A stretch of 8,270 nucleotides of DNA, taken from contig JASIGD010000536.1 of NCBI GenBank assembly GCA_030045295.1, forward strand, positions 1 to 8,270, read 5' to 3'. The notes beneath the pieces were generated by a model. The model did not search any database. It was not told the DNA's origin and was given only the letters and a program-made list of their open reading frames with translations. Made by a program: the position numbers and the translations under genes. Below are positions 1-6,429 of this stretch, in pieces. This stretch comes from Streptosporangiaceae bacterium (lineage in GTDB: Bacteria > Actinomycetota > Actinomycetes > Streptosporangiales > Streptosporangiaceae). Each line of letters begins with the position of its first letter. The first letter of the stretch is position 1.

Positions 1-880
1 GGCCGCCCGCCGCACACGCCTGGGCCAGCTCGGTGAACTGCAGGTAGTCCAGCAGGTGCAGGCCGAGCGCGTTAACGGCCAGCACGTGCACCGGGAAGTC
101 CACGCCCGCGACGGCGCTGGGGGCGGTGTCGTTGTTGCCGTCGCTGGCCAGGGCGGCGATCTGACGCTCCGCCAGCACCGGCAGCAGCGCGGGGTGCAGC
201 CCGGCGCGGGCCCCGGCGGCATCCCACGAACCCTGCTCAGTCCGCCGCCGACGGTGGCCTACCCGTACGCACACGATGTCGCCCCGGCCGACCCGGACGC
301 CCTGGTCCCGTTCGGTGGCGAGCAGGTCGTCCGCCGTCACGTGGTCGCCCGGCTCCAGCCACGGCACGCCCCGGGAGCGCGGCACGTCCAGAAGCACCCC
401 GCGGCCGACGATGCCATCGGCCGCGACGCCGATGGACAGCTCGGCCGCCCCGTTCTCGGTGACGGTATCCGCGGCCAGATCGTTGTACATGGTGCCGTCG
501 AAGATCACGTGGCACAGGGCGTCGATGTGGCTGTCGGCGTTGCCGTGGATGTTCATCGCGATCCGGTCCATGCTGAACGACAGACCCGGTCCGGCCTCAG
601 CCCCCAGCGGCCCGGTCATCCGGTGCCGGGCGGGATCGGGGTTGTCGGGCGTCTCCTGGTCCTCCACCGGCGCGGCCAGTGACACGTTGCGGCCCGCCCC
701 GACCTCGCCGCAGGCAGCGAGCACCTCGGCAGGCGTGATGTAGTTCAGCGCCCCGCGCCGGTCCTGCGGTCCCCAGGGCACCTGGGCGCGGAGCTGCTCA
801 TACAGCGAGCGGAACTCGGCCTCGGTCATCCGCCCGGGTGGGACCACGCCGGTACCGGTCGCGTGCTGAGCGCCGGTCAT
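1..880 (-). CDS. Cyclase family protein (kynurenine formamidase-like metal-dependent hydrolase), partial at its C-terminus
   Basis: Reading the minus strand from the ATG at 880 gives 293 uninterrupted codons that run off the left edge, so the C-terminus is missing. The protein resembles the cyclase family (PF04199), whose members hydrolyse amide or ester bonds with a divalent metal. Seen: the signature G113-N-A-D-S-H118-I-D120-A-L-C-H124, followed by DGTMYN at about 128-133. In this family the His and Asp residues there bind metal. Also seen are a GRGVLLDVPR strand at about 159-168 and an LEPGDHVTADDL segment at 175-186, both typical of the family. Relatives are usually a little over 300 residues, so perhaps 20-40 residues are lost. 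The start lies 4 bp after the permease stop, which suggests translation coupled to the ABC operon; the only SD-like sequence, GGGA, is about 13 nt upstream. ATG at 829 (residue 18) is an alternative start. The substrate cannot be told from sequence. Confidence 0.85.
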   Translation of the reverse strand, partial: MTGAQHATGTGVVPPGRMTEAEFRSLYEQLRAQVPWGPQDRRGALNYITPAEVLAACGEVGAGRNVSLAAPVEDQETPDNPDPARHRMTGPLGAEAGPGLSFSMDRIAMNIHGNADSHIDALCHVIFDGTMYNDLAADTVTENGAAELSIGVAADGIVGRGVLLDVPRSRGVPWLEPGDHVTADDLLATERDQGVRVGRGDIVCVRVGHRRRRTEQGSWDAAGARAGLHPALLPVLAERQIAALASDGNNDTAPSAVAGVDFPVHVLAVNALGLHLLDYLQFTELAQACAAGG

Positions 881-884
881 AGCG

Positions 885-1736
885 TCAGGCGTCCCGGCGG
901 ACGAGCAGCCAGCCGCAGGCGACCAGGAGCACGGCGGTCCACAGGCAGAAGACGCCGAAGCCCTGCCATCCGGACAGCACGTCGCCGGATTGCTGGCTGG
1001 TCTGGGCGACCAGCTCGCCCGCGACCGTCGGCAGGTAGCCGTGTATATGGTTGGCGATGGTCCCCGGGATGAGCGAAACCAGCGGGGGGACCACGATGAC
1101 CGTCGCGATCACGACGGCGATCGCGCCGGCGGTGTGCCGGATCAGGCCGCCGATGGCCAGCGCGAACAGGCCGAGCACGGTGAGGTACAAGATCGCGCCG
1201 ATGACGGCGCGGGTGACTCCCGGCTGGCTGAGCGTGATCGACACGTGACTGTGCAGGATCGCGGTGGTGATGAAGAACACCGCGAAGACCGTGATGGCGC
1301 TGACCACGAAGTCGAGCGCCGCGAACACGACAGCCTTGGCGGTCAGCATCGGAATCCTGTTCGGCACGGCGAGCAGCGACGCGCGGATGGTGCCGCTGGT
1401 GTACTCGCTGGTGATCACGATCGCGCCGAGCACGCAAATGGCCAGCTGGCCGAGGCCCAGGCCGGCACCGAAGATCACCGCCGTCGGATCGGTGAGCAGC
1501 TTGGCGTGGTTGGGATGGTTGCCCGGCGCGTTCCAGTCGTGCGCGATGACGGTGGCGATAAGCGTGGAAAATCCGACCGCCACGATCACGAAGGTGAGCA
1601 GCGACCACACGGTGGACGGCACCGACCGGATCTTCGTCCACTCCGCGCGCAGCAGGCGGCCAAAGCCGAGCCAGGGCGACCCGGCCGGCGTGACGGCCGT
1701 CAGCCGGGGCGCGCTGGGTGCCTCGGCGGCGGTCAT
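885..1736 (-). CDS. ABC-2 type transporter permease subunit
   Basis: Integral membrane partner of the ATPase encoded just upstream; together they probably form a DrrAB/BcrAB-like exporter in the cytoplasmic membrane. The 283-residue protein starts with a cytosolic tail, then AEWTKIRSVPSTVW (31-44), the conserved lead-in to helix 1 in actinobacterial ABC-2 permeases. Six hydrophobic segments are visible at about 43-63, 85-107, 133-160, 177-198, 204-224 and 259-279. After the second comes EYTSGTIRASLLAVPNR (111-127), the conserved cytoplasmic motif of the family. The start ATG overlaps the ATPase stop as ATGA, and GGAG sits 6 nt upstream of it, so the two subunits are translationally coupled and made together. 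The substrate is unknown; drug, lipid or peptide export are all possible. Confidence 0.92.
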   Translation of the reverse strand: MTAAEAPSAPRLTAVTPAGSPWLGFGRLLRAEWTKIRSVPSTVWSLLTFVIVAVGFSTLIATVIAHDWNAPGNHPNHAKLLTDPTAVIFGAGLGLGQLAICVLGAIVITSEYTSGTIRASLLAVPNRIPMLTAKAVVFAALDFVVSAITVFAVFFITTAILHSHVSITLSQPGVTRAVIGAILYLTVLGLFALAIGGLIRHTAGAIAVVIATVIVVPPLVSLIPGTIANHIHGYLPTVAGELVAQTSQQSGDVLSGWQGFGVFCLWTAVLLVACGWLLVRRDA

Positions 1737-2710
1737 CGCACGCTCCGTTCTTCCTGCCGGCGGCCTTGGCGGGCTTTCGCGGTGTCGCCGTACTCGACGC
1801 TGTCCGCGGTCAGCTCCATGAACGCCTCCTCCAGAGACGCCAGCCTGGGCGTCAACTCGTACAGCACGACCGACGCCGACGCCGCCAGTTCCCCGATGCG
1901 CGGGGCCGGCAGCCCGGTGACCACCAGGCTGGTCACTCCGTCGAGACTGTCTTGGCTGGCGATCGTGCCGCCCTGCCCGGTGATCAGCTCACCCAGCCGG
2001 CCCGGATCCGGCGTCCGGACCAGTACGGACCGCTCCGAGCTCCGCTGGATGAACTCCTGTGTCGTGGAGTCGGCGATCAGCCTGCCCCGGCCGATGACGA
2101 TGAGGTAGTCGGCGGTGACCGACATCTCGCTCATCAGGTGGCTGGAGACAAAGACGGTGCGGCCCTGCCCGGCCAGCTGCTGCATGAAGGTGCGGACCCA
2201 GCGGATGCCTTCCGGGTCCAGGCCGTTGACGGGCTCGTCCAGCAGCAGGACCAGGGGGTCGCCGAGCATCGCCGCCGCCATGCCGAGCCGCTGGGTCATG
2301 CCGAGCGAGAAACCGCCCACCCGCTTGCGGGCCACGGCGCGCAGGCCGACCAGGTCGAGGACCTCGTCGGCCCGCCGGGCGGGGATACCCTGCGTCTCAG
2401 CGAGGTAAAGCAGGTGGTTGCGGGCGCTGCGGCCGGGGTGCAAGGACCGCGACTCGAGCAACGCGCCGACCGTCTGCAGCGGCCGGGCCAGCTGATGATA
2501 GGTCAGCCCGCCGATCGTGGCCGTGCCGCTCTGCGGCCGGTCCAGGCCCAGGATCAGCCGCATGGTCGTCGACTTGCCCGCGCCGTTGGGGCCGAGAAAA
2601 CCGGTCACCCGGCCCGGCTCGACGGTGAATGACAGGTGGTCCACGGCCACCTTGTCGCCGAACCGCTTGGTCAGCTCCTTGGCCTCGATGACCCCAGGTG
2701 CTTCGGCCAT
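1733..2710 (-). CDS. ABC transporter ATP-binding protein (DrrA/BcrA-type exporter ATPase)
   Basis: Cytoplasmic ATPase that powers the adjacent permease. All nucleotide-binding motifs are present and in order: Walker A GPNGAGKST (40-48), signature GFSLGMTQR (133-141; the canonical LSGGQ is relaxed to FSLGM, normal for this subfamily), Walker B LVLLLDEP (153-160) followed by the D-loop NGLDPEG, and H-loop SSH with H191. The Q-loop position carries E86 (GALLES) instead of glutamine, which is common in BcrA-like exporters. After about residue 215 a C-terminal extension to residue 325 resembles the regulatory tail of the DrrA group. ATG at 2710 is supported by a GGGGAG Shine-Dalgarno sequence 5 nt upstream. 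This is the first gene of the operon. The SD lies in a potential hairpin and the promoter region carries a perfect palindrome, so regulation at both levels is possible. Confidence 0.95.
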   Translation of the reverse strand: MAEAPGVIEAKELTKRFGDKVAVDHLSFTVEPGRVTGFLGPNGAGKSTTMRLILGLDRPQSGTATIGGLTYHQLARPLQTVGALLESRSLHPGRSARNHLLYLAETQGIPARRADEVLDLVGLRAVARKRVGGFSLGMTQRLGMAAAMLGDPLVLLLDEPVNGLDPEGIRWVRTFMQQLAGQGRTVFVSSHLMSEMSVTADYLIVIGRGRLIADSTTQEFIQRSSERSVLVRTPDPGRLGELITGQGGTIASQDSLDGVTSLVVTGLPAPRIGELAASASVVLYELTPRLASLEEAFMELTADSVEYGDTAKARQGRRQEERSVR

Positions 2711-2750
2711 GTCTTCTCCCCGTACCGGGAGGCGCCCGGTACCCGGGCGC
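2711..2750 (-). promoter_or_regulatory. Tandem hairpins in the ABC operon leader, the second enclosing the Shine-Dalgarno site
   Basis: Seen on the minus strand: a perfect inverted repeat with 8-bp arms and a 3-nt loop (GCGCCCGG-GTA-CCGGGCGC, 2732-2750). Next to it is CTCCC-GGTACG-GGGAG (about 2716-2731), whose 3' arm is the GGGGAG Shine-Dalgarno sequence of the ATPase gene. Both share a GGTAC core. If both fold in the mRNA, the second would mask the ribosome site. There is no T-run, so a simple terminator is unlikely. Function is inference. Confidence 0.45.
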
Positions 2751-2785
2751 TCAGCCTATTACCCCGCCCCAGCATGCCCGTTGTC

Positions 2786-2797
2786 GCGTAGCTACGC
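2786..2797. promoter_or_regulatory. Perfect 12-bp palindrome, candidate operator for the ABC operon
   Basis: GCGTAGCTACGC is its own reverse complement. It lies 76 bp upstream of the ATPase start. On the minus strand it overlaps a weak -35-like TTGCGT (2799-2794), followed after 17 bp by CATGCT, a poor -10. Dyads like this over a promoter are typical sites for dimeric repressors such as the TetR or GntR classes that often control ABC exporters. No regulator gene adjoins it in the window. Confidence 0.4.
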
Positions 2798-2827
2798 AAA
2801 CCATTCGTAACGGAACCGCGCACCTGG

Positions 2828-2861
2828 TGGACTCTGAGCGGCCGGTGACCCATGATCATGG
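2828..2861 (+). promoter_or_regulatory. Candidate promoter with a palindrome over the -10, for the GAP-family gene
   Basis: TGGACT (2828-2833) and CATGAT (2851-2856) are separated by exactly 17 bp and each match the sigma-70-type hexamers at four of six positions. The -10-like hexamer lies inside CCATGATCATGG (2850-2861), a perfect 12-bp palindrome. A protein bound there would block the promoter. The start codon of the downstream gene is at 2904. The hexamer matches are modest, so this is a suggestion only. Confidence 0.33.
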
Positions 2862-2903
2862 ATGTGAACAGGTCGATTCGGCGCGCTGGAGACAGGAGCG
2901 GCC

Positions 2904-3566
2904 GTGCTGGTCCTTAACCTGGTCCTGATCGGCCTGGCGGTCGCGGTCGACCCGCTGCCGCTGACCGCGTTCCTGATCGTGCTGCCGTCCCAGGGCGGCG
3001 CGCGCAAGGGCGCCGCGTTCACCTTCGGCTGGCTGGTCTCGCTGGCCGCCGTGGTCGCCATCACCGTCGCGGCCACCGGCAACAACCCGCCCCGGCCGGC
3101 CACCGCGCCGTCGCTGGCCGCGCTGGCGGTCAAGATCGTCCTGGGCGTGATCCTGGTCCTGATCGCGGTCCGGCACATCCGGGCGCGGAACAAGCCCCGG
3201 CCGCCGAAAAAGCCGCCCCGATGGCAAGAGCACGTGGACAACATGTCCCCCTGGTTCGCCATGGCGCTGGCCCCCACGCTGCAGCCCTGGGTGCTGATCG
3301 GCGCCGGCGCGGCCACCGTCACCGCGGCCAAGCTGTCCACCGCGGCCAGCTTCCTGGCCCTGATCGTGTACTGCCTGCTGGCCTCCTCGACCTACCTGGC
3401 CATGGAGATCCACGCCGTGGTCCGGCCCGACCAGAGCCGCGCGCTGCTGAGCCGGTTCCGCACCTGGATCAACGACCACACCGACCAGGGCATCATCGCC
3501 GGCAGCCTGCTCATCGGCCTGTGGCTCATCGGCGACAGCATCTACCTGATCATCACGGCCGGTTGA
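2904..3566 (+). CDS. GAP family (Sap/SfLAP-like) integral membrane protein
   Basis: A 220-residue membrane protein resembling the GAP/SfLAP family (PF11139), best known from mycobacterial Sap, which is linked to surface sulfolipid and glycopeptidolipid export. Seen: six hydrophobic segments at about 3-25, 39-57, 71-90, 116-136, 147-166 and 197-217. A proline-rich, basic cytoplasmic loop lies between segments 3 and 4 (RARNKPRPPKKPP, 93-105). The early VDPLPLTAFLIVL and the GAAFTFGWL at 36-44 are family-like positions. The start is GTG at 2904, chosen because AGGAG sits at 2894-2898, 5 nt upstream. It is transcribed away from the ABC operon. A lipid or small-molecule transport role is family knowledge rather than something the sequence proves. 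LysE-type exporters have a similar fold and are the main alternative. Confidence 0.85.
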   Translation: MLVLNLVLIGLAVAVDPLPLTAFLIVLPSQGGARKGAAFTFGWLVSLAAVVAITVAATGNNPPRPATAPSLAALAVKIVLGVILVLIAVRHIRARNKPRPPKKPPRWQEHVDNMSPWFAMALAPTLQPWVLIGAGAATVTAAKLSTAASFLALIVYCLLASSTYLAMEIHAVVRPDQSRALLSRFRTWINDHTDQGIIAGSLLIGLWLIGDSIYLIITAG

Positions 3567-3576
3567 CTGTGCCCGC

Positions 3577-3593
3577 CCGGCCACGGGGGCCGG
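3577..3593 (+). terminator. Weak hairpin after the GAP-family gene
   Basis: CCGGCC and GGCCGG form a perfect 6-bp stem around a 5-nt loop, 11 bp after the stop codon. There is no T-run, so it would be an atypical (GC-hairpin only) terminator of the kind often proposed in actinobacteria. It may be no more than chance in such GC-rich DNA. Confidence 0.28.
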
Positions 3594-3603
3594 ACCGAGG
3601 GAG

Positions 3604-3609
3604 TATAAC
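3604..3609 (+). promoter_or_regulatory. -10-like hexamer TATAAC upstream of the small hypothetical gene
   Basis: TATAAC matches the sigma-70-type -10 consensus at five of six positions and stands out in the GC-rich background. No good -35 lies 16-19 bp upstream. Transcription would begin near 3615, leaving a 5' leader of roughly 30-45 nt before the 107-residue ORF. Confidence 0.4.
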
Positions 3610-3657
3610 GTGGGCCAGAACAATCGAGACTCTGCGTAAGAAGAAGTGGTGATCTCC

Positions 3658-3981
3658 TTGTCTGAGGATCCGCAGCCTGATGCCTCCCCTGACGTGCCGA
3701 TCCCCGAGGTTCCGACTGGCTCGGACGTGGGGCTCCCGGAGAAGTCGCGCCTGAGCGACGTCGTGACCGGCCACCTCGCCGACCAGGCGCGCCAGACGTC
3801 CCAGGCCGCGAGGGCCAGGCGGATGGCCAGCACCGACGGCGAACCGGGAGTGCTTGACCTGACGCCGTTGCGTGAACTGCTGGCCGAGCTGGCGCAGGAG
3901 CTGCAGAAGGTGAAGCCGCGGGAACGGATAGCCCGCGCGTTGCGGGACGCAGCCGACGCCATCGACCCGCCGGTCGGCTGA
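3658..3981 (+). CDS. Small hypothetical acidic/helical protein, about 107 residues
   Basis: I do not recognise a family. The protein has a low-complexity, Pro/Asp/Glu-rich N-terminus (SEDPQPDASPDVPIPEVP), a middle segment, and a C-terminal half of about 40 residues (LTPLRELLAELAQELQKV onward to ALRDAADAIDPPVG) that reads as amphipathic helix with heptad-like leucines, suited to protein-protein contact. No signal peptide or membrane segment is seen, so it is probably cytoplasmic. I prefer the TTG start at 3658 because GGTGATC at 3648-3654 pairs with the 16S 3' end at correct spacing and gives an MSEDPQ N-terminus. In-frame GTGs at 3646 and 3649 would add four or three residues but have no good SD. 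The stop at 3981 is 27 bp from the converging channel gene. Codon use is like its neighbours. Confidence 0.65.
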   Translation: MSEDPQPDASPDVPIPEVPTGSDVGLPEKSRLSDVVTGHLADQARQTSQAARARRMASTDGEPGVLDLTPLRELLAELAQELQKVKPRERIARALRDAADAIDPPVG

Positions 3982-4008
3982 GATCGGCCCGGCTGCCTGG
4001 CGCGAAAC

Positions 4009-4818
4009 TCACCCGCCGCCCGAGTCGCGCTCCGGTGTCGCTACCGCTCGCGGCGATGACGGCGCGACGGCGAGGAGCAGCTCCTCGATCCGGGCGAGCC
4101 GCTGGTCGAGCTCGGCCAGCGTGACCTCGCGCGGAACCGCATCGGGCTGCGGGGCGCGCTCGGCCCGGCTGGATCCCTGCGCGACGAAGCTCGACGCCAC
4201 CTGCGCCGTGATGACGGCCAGGGTGACCAGGCCGATGCCCATGATGACGCAGGCCGTGACACGCCCCGGAGCGGTAACCGGGGTGTAGTCACCGTAGCCG
4301 ACCGTGGTGACGGTCACCAGCGCCCACCACAGCGACTCTCCGAACGTGTGGATGTTCGAGTGGGGCGCGTGCCGCTCGAACAGGAACACGATGCCCGCGC
4401 CGTTGAGCACCAGCAGGGCGGCGACCAGCAAGAAGCGGCGGAGGTTTCCGCGCCGGAACATCGACCGGAGCAGGCGGATACTGAAGACCAGGCGCACCGG
4501 CGGGTAGAGCACGGAGACGAGCACGACCGGGTGGGTAACCACGTAGTGAACATGGCGTCTGGCCATGGCGCTGCGGATGACCAGGTCGATCCCGTAGATG
4601 ACCGAGAGCCCCACCCGGACGGTCCACACGGCGTACTTGATGTCGTCCCCGCTGCTGAAGTCCCACGGAGGAACCACTGCGAGCCACAGCGTGAGCAGCG
4701 CCAACAGGTCGAGGACAGTCTGGGTCCTGGCTTCGTAGGCGGCCAGCCGGCCGCTCGGGTCGTACATGCCGGGGTCATCGTCGATGCCATTGCGCAGCCG
4801 CTCGTTAATACCGTTCAT
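4009..4818 (-). CDS. Voltage-gated-type potassium channel (six-helix, TVGYGD filter)
   Basis: A 269-residue potassium channel of the inner membrane. Seen: helices at about 35-50 (S1), 63-81 (S2) and 92-107 (S3), then S4-like 107-123 with R109, R115, R118, R122 and R123, and S5 129-147. A pore helix and selectivity filter TTVGYGD follow at 171-177, then S6 187-212. The filter sequence fixes potassium selectivity in this family (Ion_trans_2). The C-terminus has no RCK/TrkA domain; instead a short heptad-like stretch at about 231-251 (EVTLAELDQRLARIEELLL) may assemble the tetramer. I chose ATG at 4818. The frame is open upstream to a GTG at 4896, but those 26 residues (Cys, His and Trp rich) look non-coding and would overlap the candidate operators there. 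Neither start has a clear Shine-Dalgarno sequence. The gene is divergent from the decarboxylase gene. Confidence 0.9.
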   Translation of the reverse strand: MNGINERLRNGIDDDPGMYDPSGRLAAYEARTQTVLDLLALLTLWLAVVPPWDFSSGDDIKYAVWTVRVGLSVIYGIDLVIRSAMARRHVHYVVTHPVVLVSVLYPPVRLVFSIRLLRSMFRRGNLRRFLLVAALLVLNGAGIVFLFERHAPHSNIHTFGESLWWALVTVTTVGYGDYTPVTAPGRVTACVIMGIGLVTLAVITAQVASSFVAQGSSRAERAPQPDAVPREVTLAELDQRLARIEELLLAVAPSSPRAVATPERDSGGG

Positions 4819-4870
4819 GACACCAGCGTGGCACCAACAAGCGTGACGCCACGAGTGTTTGCCGCCGACC

Positions 4871-4902
4871 TCACCCCCGGCGGGTGATGACCGCACAGGT
4901 CA
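4871..4902. promoter_or_regulatory. Two abutting inverted repeats between the channel and decarboxylase genes
   Basis: TCACCC-N5-GGGTGA (4871-4887) is followed without a gap by TGACC-N5-GGTCA (4888-4902). Both are perfect and both have 5-nt spacers, and a further GGGTCA follows at 4907-4912. A -10-like TAGGGT (4905-4910) is adjacent on the plus strand. The placement between two divergent genes suggests a shared operator bound by a dimeric or cooperative regulator. Which regulator is unknown; function is inference. Confidence 0.42.
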
Positions 4903-5006
4903 CGTAGGGTCATTGTGGGCTCAGCCAGCACGCGACGCCCGGAGGCCTGGTTCCGGACCGCTGTGATCGCCGAAGCTGGAGCCCTCGATCAAAGGGGATG
5001 CCGACG

Positions 5007-6407
5007 ATGGCACTGCATGACCGTGAGACGATCCGTGACCAGTTCGACGACTGCGTGTTCGCTGACCGGGATCTGACCAGGCCGGTGGCGAAGTACCGGT
5101 TCCCGGAGAAGGGGACGCGGCCGCGGGATGCGTACCAGCTGGTGTCCGATGAGCTGATGCTGGACGGGAACGCGCGGCAGAACCTGGCCACGTTCTGCCA
5201 GACGTGGGAGGAGCCCGAGGTGATGGGGCTGATGGCGCTGTCGATCAACAAGAACATGATCGACCGGGATGAGTACCCGCAGACCGCGGAGATCGAGAAG
5301 CGGTGCGTGCACATGATGGCCGACTTGTGGAACGCGCCGGAGGCGGCCAACACCGTGGGCACCTCGGCGGTCGGGTCGTCGGAGGCGTGCATGCTGGCCG
5401 GGATGGCGGCCAAGTGGCGGTGGCGGGCCCGGCGGCGGGCCGCGGGCAAGCCGACGGACAAGCCGAACTTCGTGTGCGGCCCGGTCCAGGTGGTGTGGCA
5501 CAAGTTCGCCCGGTACTGGGACGTGGAGATCCGCGAGGTCCCGATGGCGCCGGGCCGGTACATGATGGACCCCGAGTCGATGCTCGAGCGGGTGGATGAG
5601 AACACGATCATGGTGGTGCCGACGCTGGGGGTGACCTACACCGGCTCCTACGAGCACGTGGCCGAGATGGCGGCCGCGCTGGACACCCTGCAGGCCCAGA
5701 CCGGGCTGGACGTCGACATCCACGTAGACGCGGCCTCCGGCGGGTTCCTGGCGCCGTTTTGCGCGCCCGAGGTCGTCTTCGACTTCCGGCTGCCCCGGGT
5801 CAAGTCGATCAGCACCTCGGGGCACAAGTTCGGGCTGGCCCCGCTCGGGGTCGGCTGGGTCGTCTTCCGGGACGCCGCCGAGCTCCCGGACGACCTGATC
5901 TTCCACGTGAACTACCTGGGCGGGGACATGCCGGTGTTCCAGATCAACTTCTCCCGCCCGGCCGGGCAGATCATCGCCTCCTACTACAACTTCCTGCGGC
6001 TCGGTCACGAGGGCTACCGCGACATCCAGAACGCCTCCTACGAGATCGGCGCGTACCTGGCCGCCGAGATCGTCAAGTGCGGCCCGTTCGAGCTGTTGTG
6101 CGACAGTAATCCGAACACCGGGATCCCGACCGTCACCTGGCGGATCCGTGAGGGCGAGGACCCTGGGTACACCCTGTTCGACCTGGCCGACCGGCTCCGC
6201 ACCCAGGGCTGGCAGGTGCCCGCCTACACCCTCACAGGCGCGGTCTCCGACATCGCCGTGCAGCGCATCCTGGTCCGCCTCGGCGTCAGCCGCGACATGG
6301 CCTCCCTGCTCCTGGACGACTTCCGCGACACCGTCGCGCACTTCGCCAAGCACCCGGTCACCGTCTCCATGACCAAGGAGGAATCCAGCGGCTTCAGCCA
6401 CCTGTAA
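5007..6407 (+). CDS. gadB: Glutamate decarboxylase (PLP-dependent, GadA/GadB type)
   Basis: Converts L-glutamate to GABA and CO2 in the cytoplasm, consuming a proton; in many bacteria this supports acid resistance or GABA metabolism. Seen: [12 protein letters not shown] (119-130), which in the family contacts PLP phosphate and substrate; [11 protein letters not shown] (237-247) with D241, the residue that pairs with the PLP ring nitrogen; STSGHKFG with K274 as the PLP-binding lysine; and a conserved [10 protein letters not shown] segment at about 304-313. The C-terminus ends SGFSHL with H465 penultimate, as in E. coli GadB, where the equivalent His plugs the active site at neutral pH. I chose ATG 5007 over ATG 4998 because AAAGGGG (4991-4997) abuts 4998 but lies 9 nt before 5007. 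The result is 466 residues, the same length as E. coli GadB. No antiporter gene is adjacent. Confidence 0.96.
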   Translation: MALHDRETIRDQFDDCVFADRDLTRPVAKYRFPEKGTRPRDAYQLVSDELMLDGNARQNLATFCQTWEEPEVMGLMALSINKNMIDRDEYPQTAEIEKRCVHMMADLWNAPEAANTVGTSAVGSSEACMLAGMAAKWRWRARRRAAGKPTDKPNFVCGPVQVVWHKFARYWDVEIREVPMAPGRYMMDPESMLERVDENTIMVVPTLGVTYTGSYEHVAEMAAALDTLQAQTGLDVDIHVDAASGGFLAPFCAPEVVFDFRLPRVKSISTSGHKFGLAPLGVGWVVFRDAAELPDDLIFHVNYLGGDMPVFQINFSRPAGQIIASYYNFLRLGHEGYRDIQNASYEIGAYLAAEIVKCGPFELLCDSNPNTGIPTVTWRIREGEDPGYTLFDLADRLRTQGWQVPAYTLTGAVSDIAVQRILVRLGVSRDMASLLLDDFRDTVAHFAKHPVTVSMTKEESSGFSHL

Positions 6408-6429
6408 CGGCGGCGGGGGCCGGTGAGCC

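Noticed and set aside
990..2108. A 372-codon plus-strand open frame across the permease and ATPase genes
   Set aside because: The Arg/Asp/Gly/His-rich, low-complexity product recognises no family and overlaps two well-supported genes on the other strand.
2804..2817. A CGTAACGG motif shared with 7710-7717, as a possible common operator
   Set aside because: An eight-base match between two sites in an 8-kb window is not far from chance, and neither copy has a consistent position relative to a promoter.
2856..3962. A 368-codon minus-strand frame across the GAP-family and small hypothetical genes
   Set aside because: The product is compositionally biased, and the plus-strand GAP-family protein with six hydrophobic segments explains the same DNA.
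6408..6429. Terminator between the converging decarboxylase and sensor-like genes
   Set aside because: The 22-bp gap is G-rich but forms no clear stem and has no T-run on either strand.
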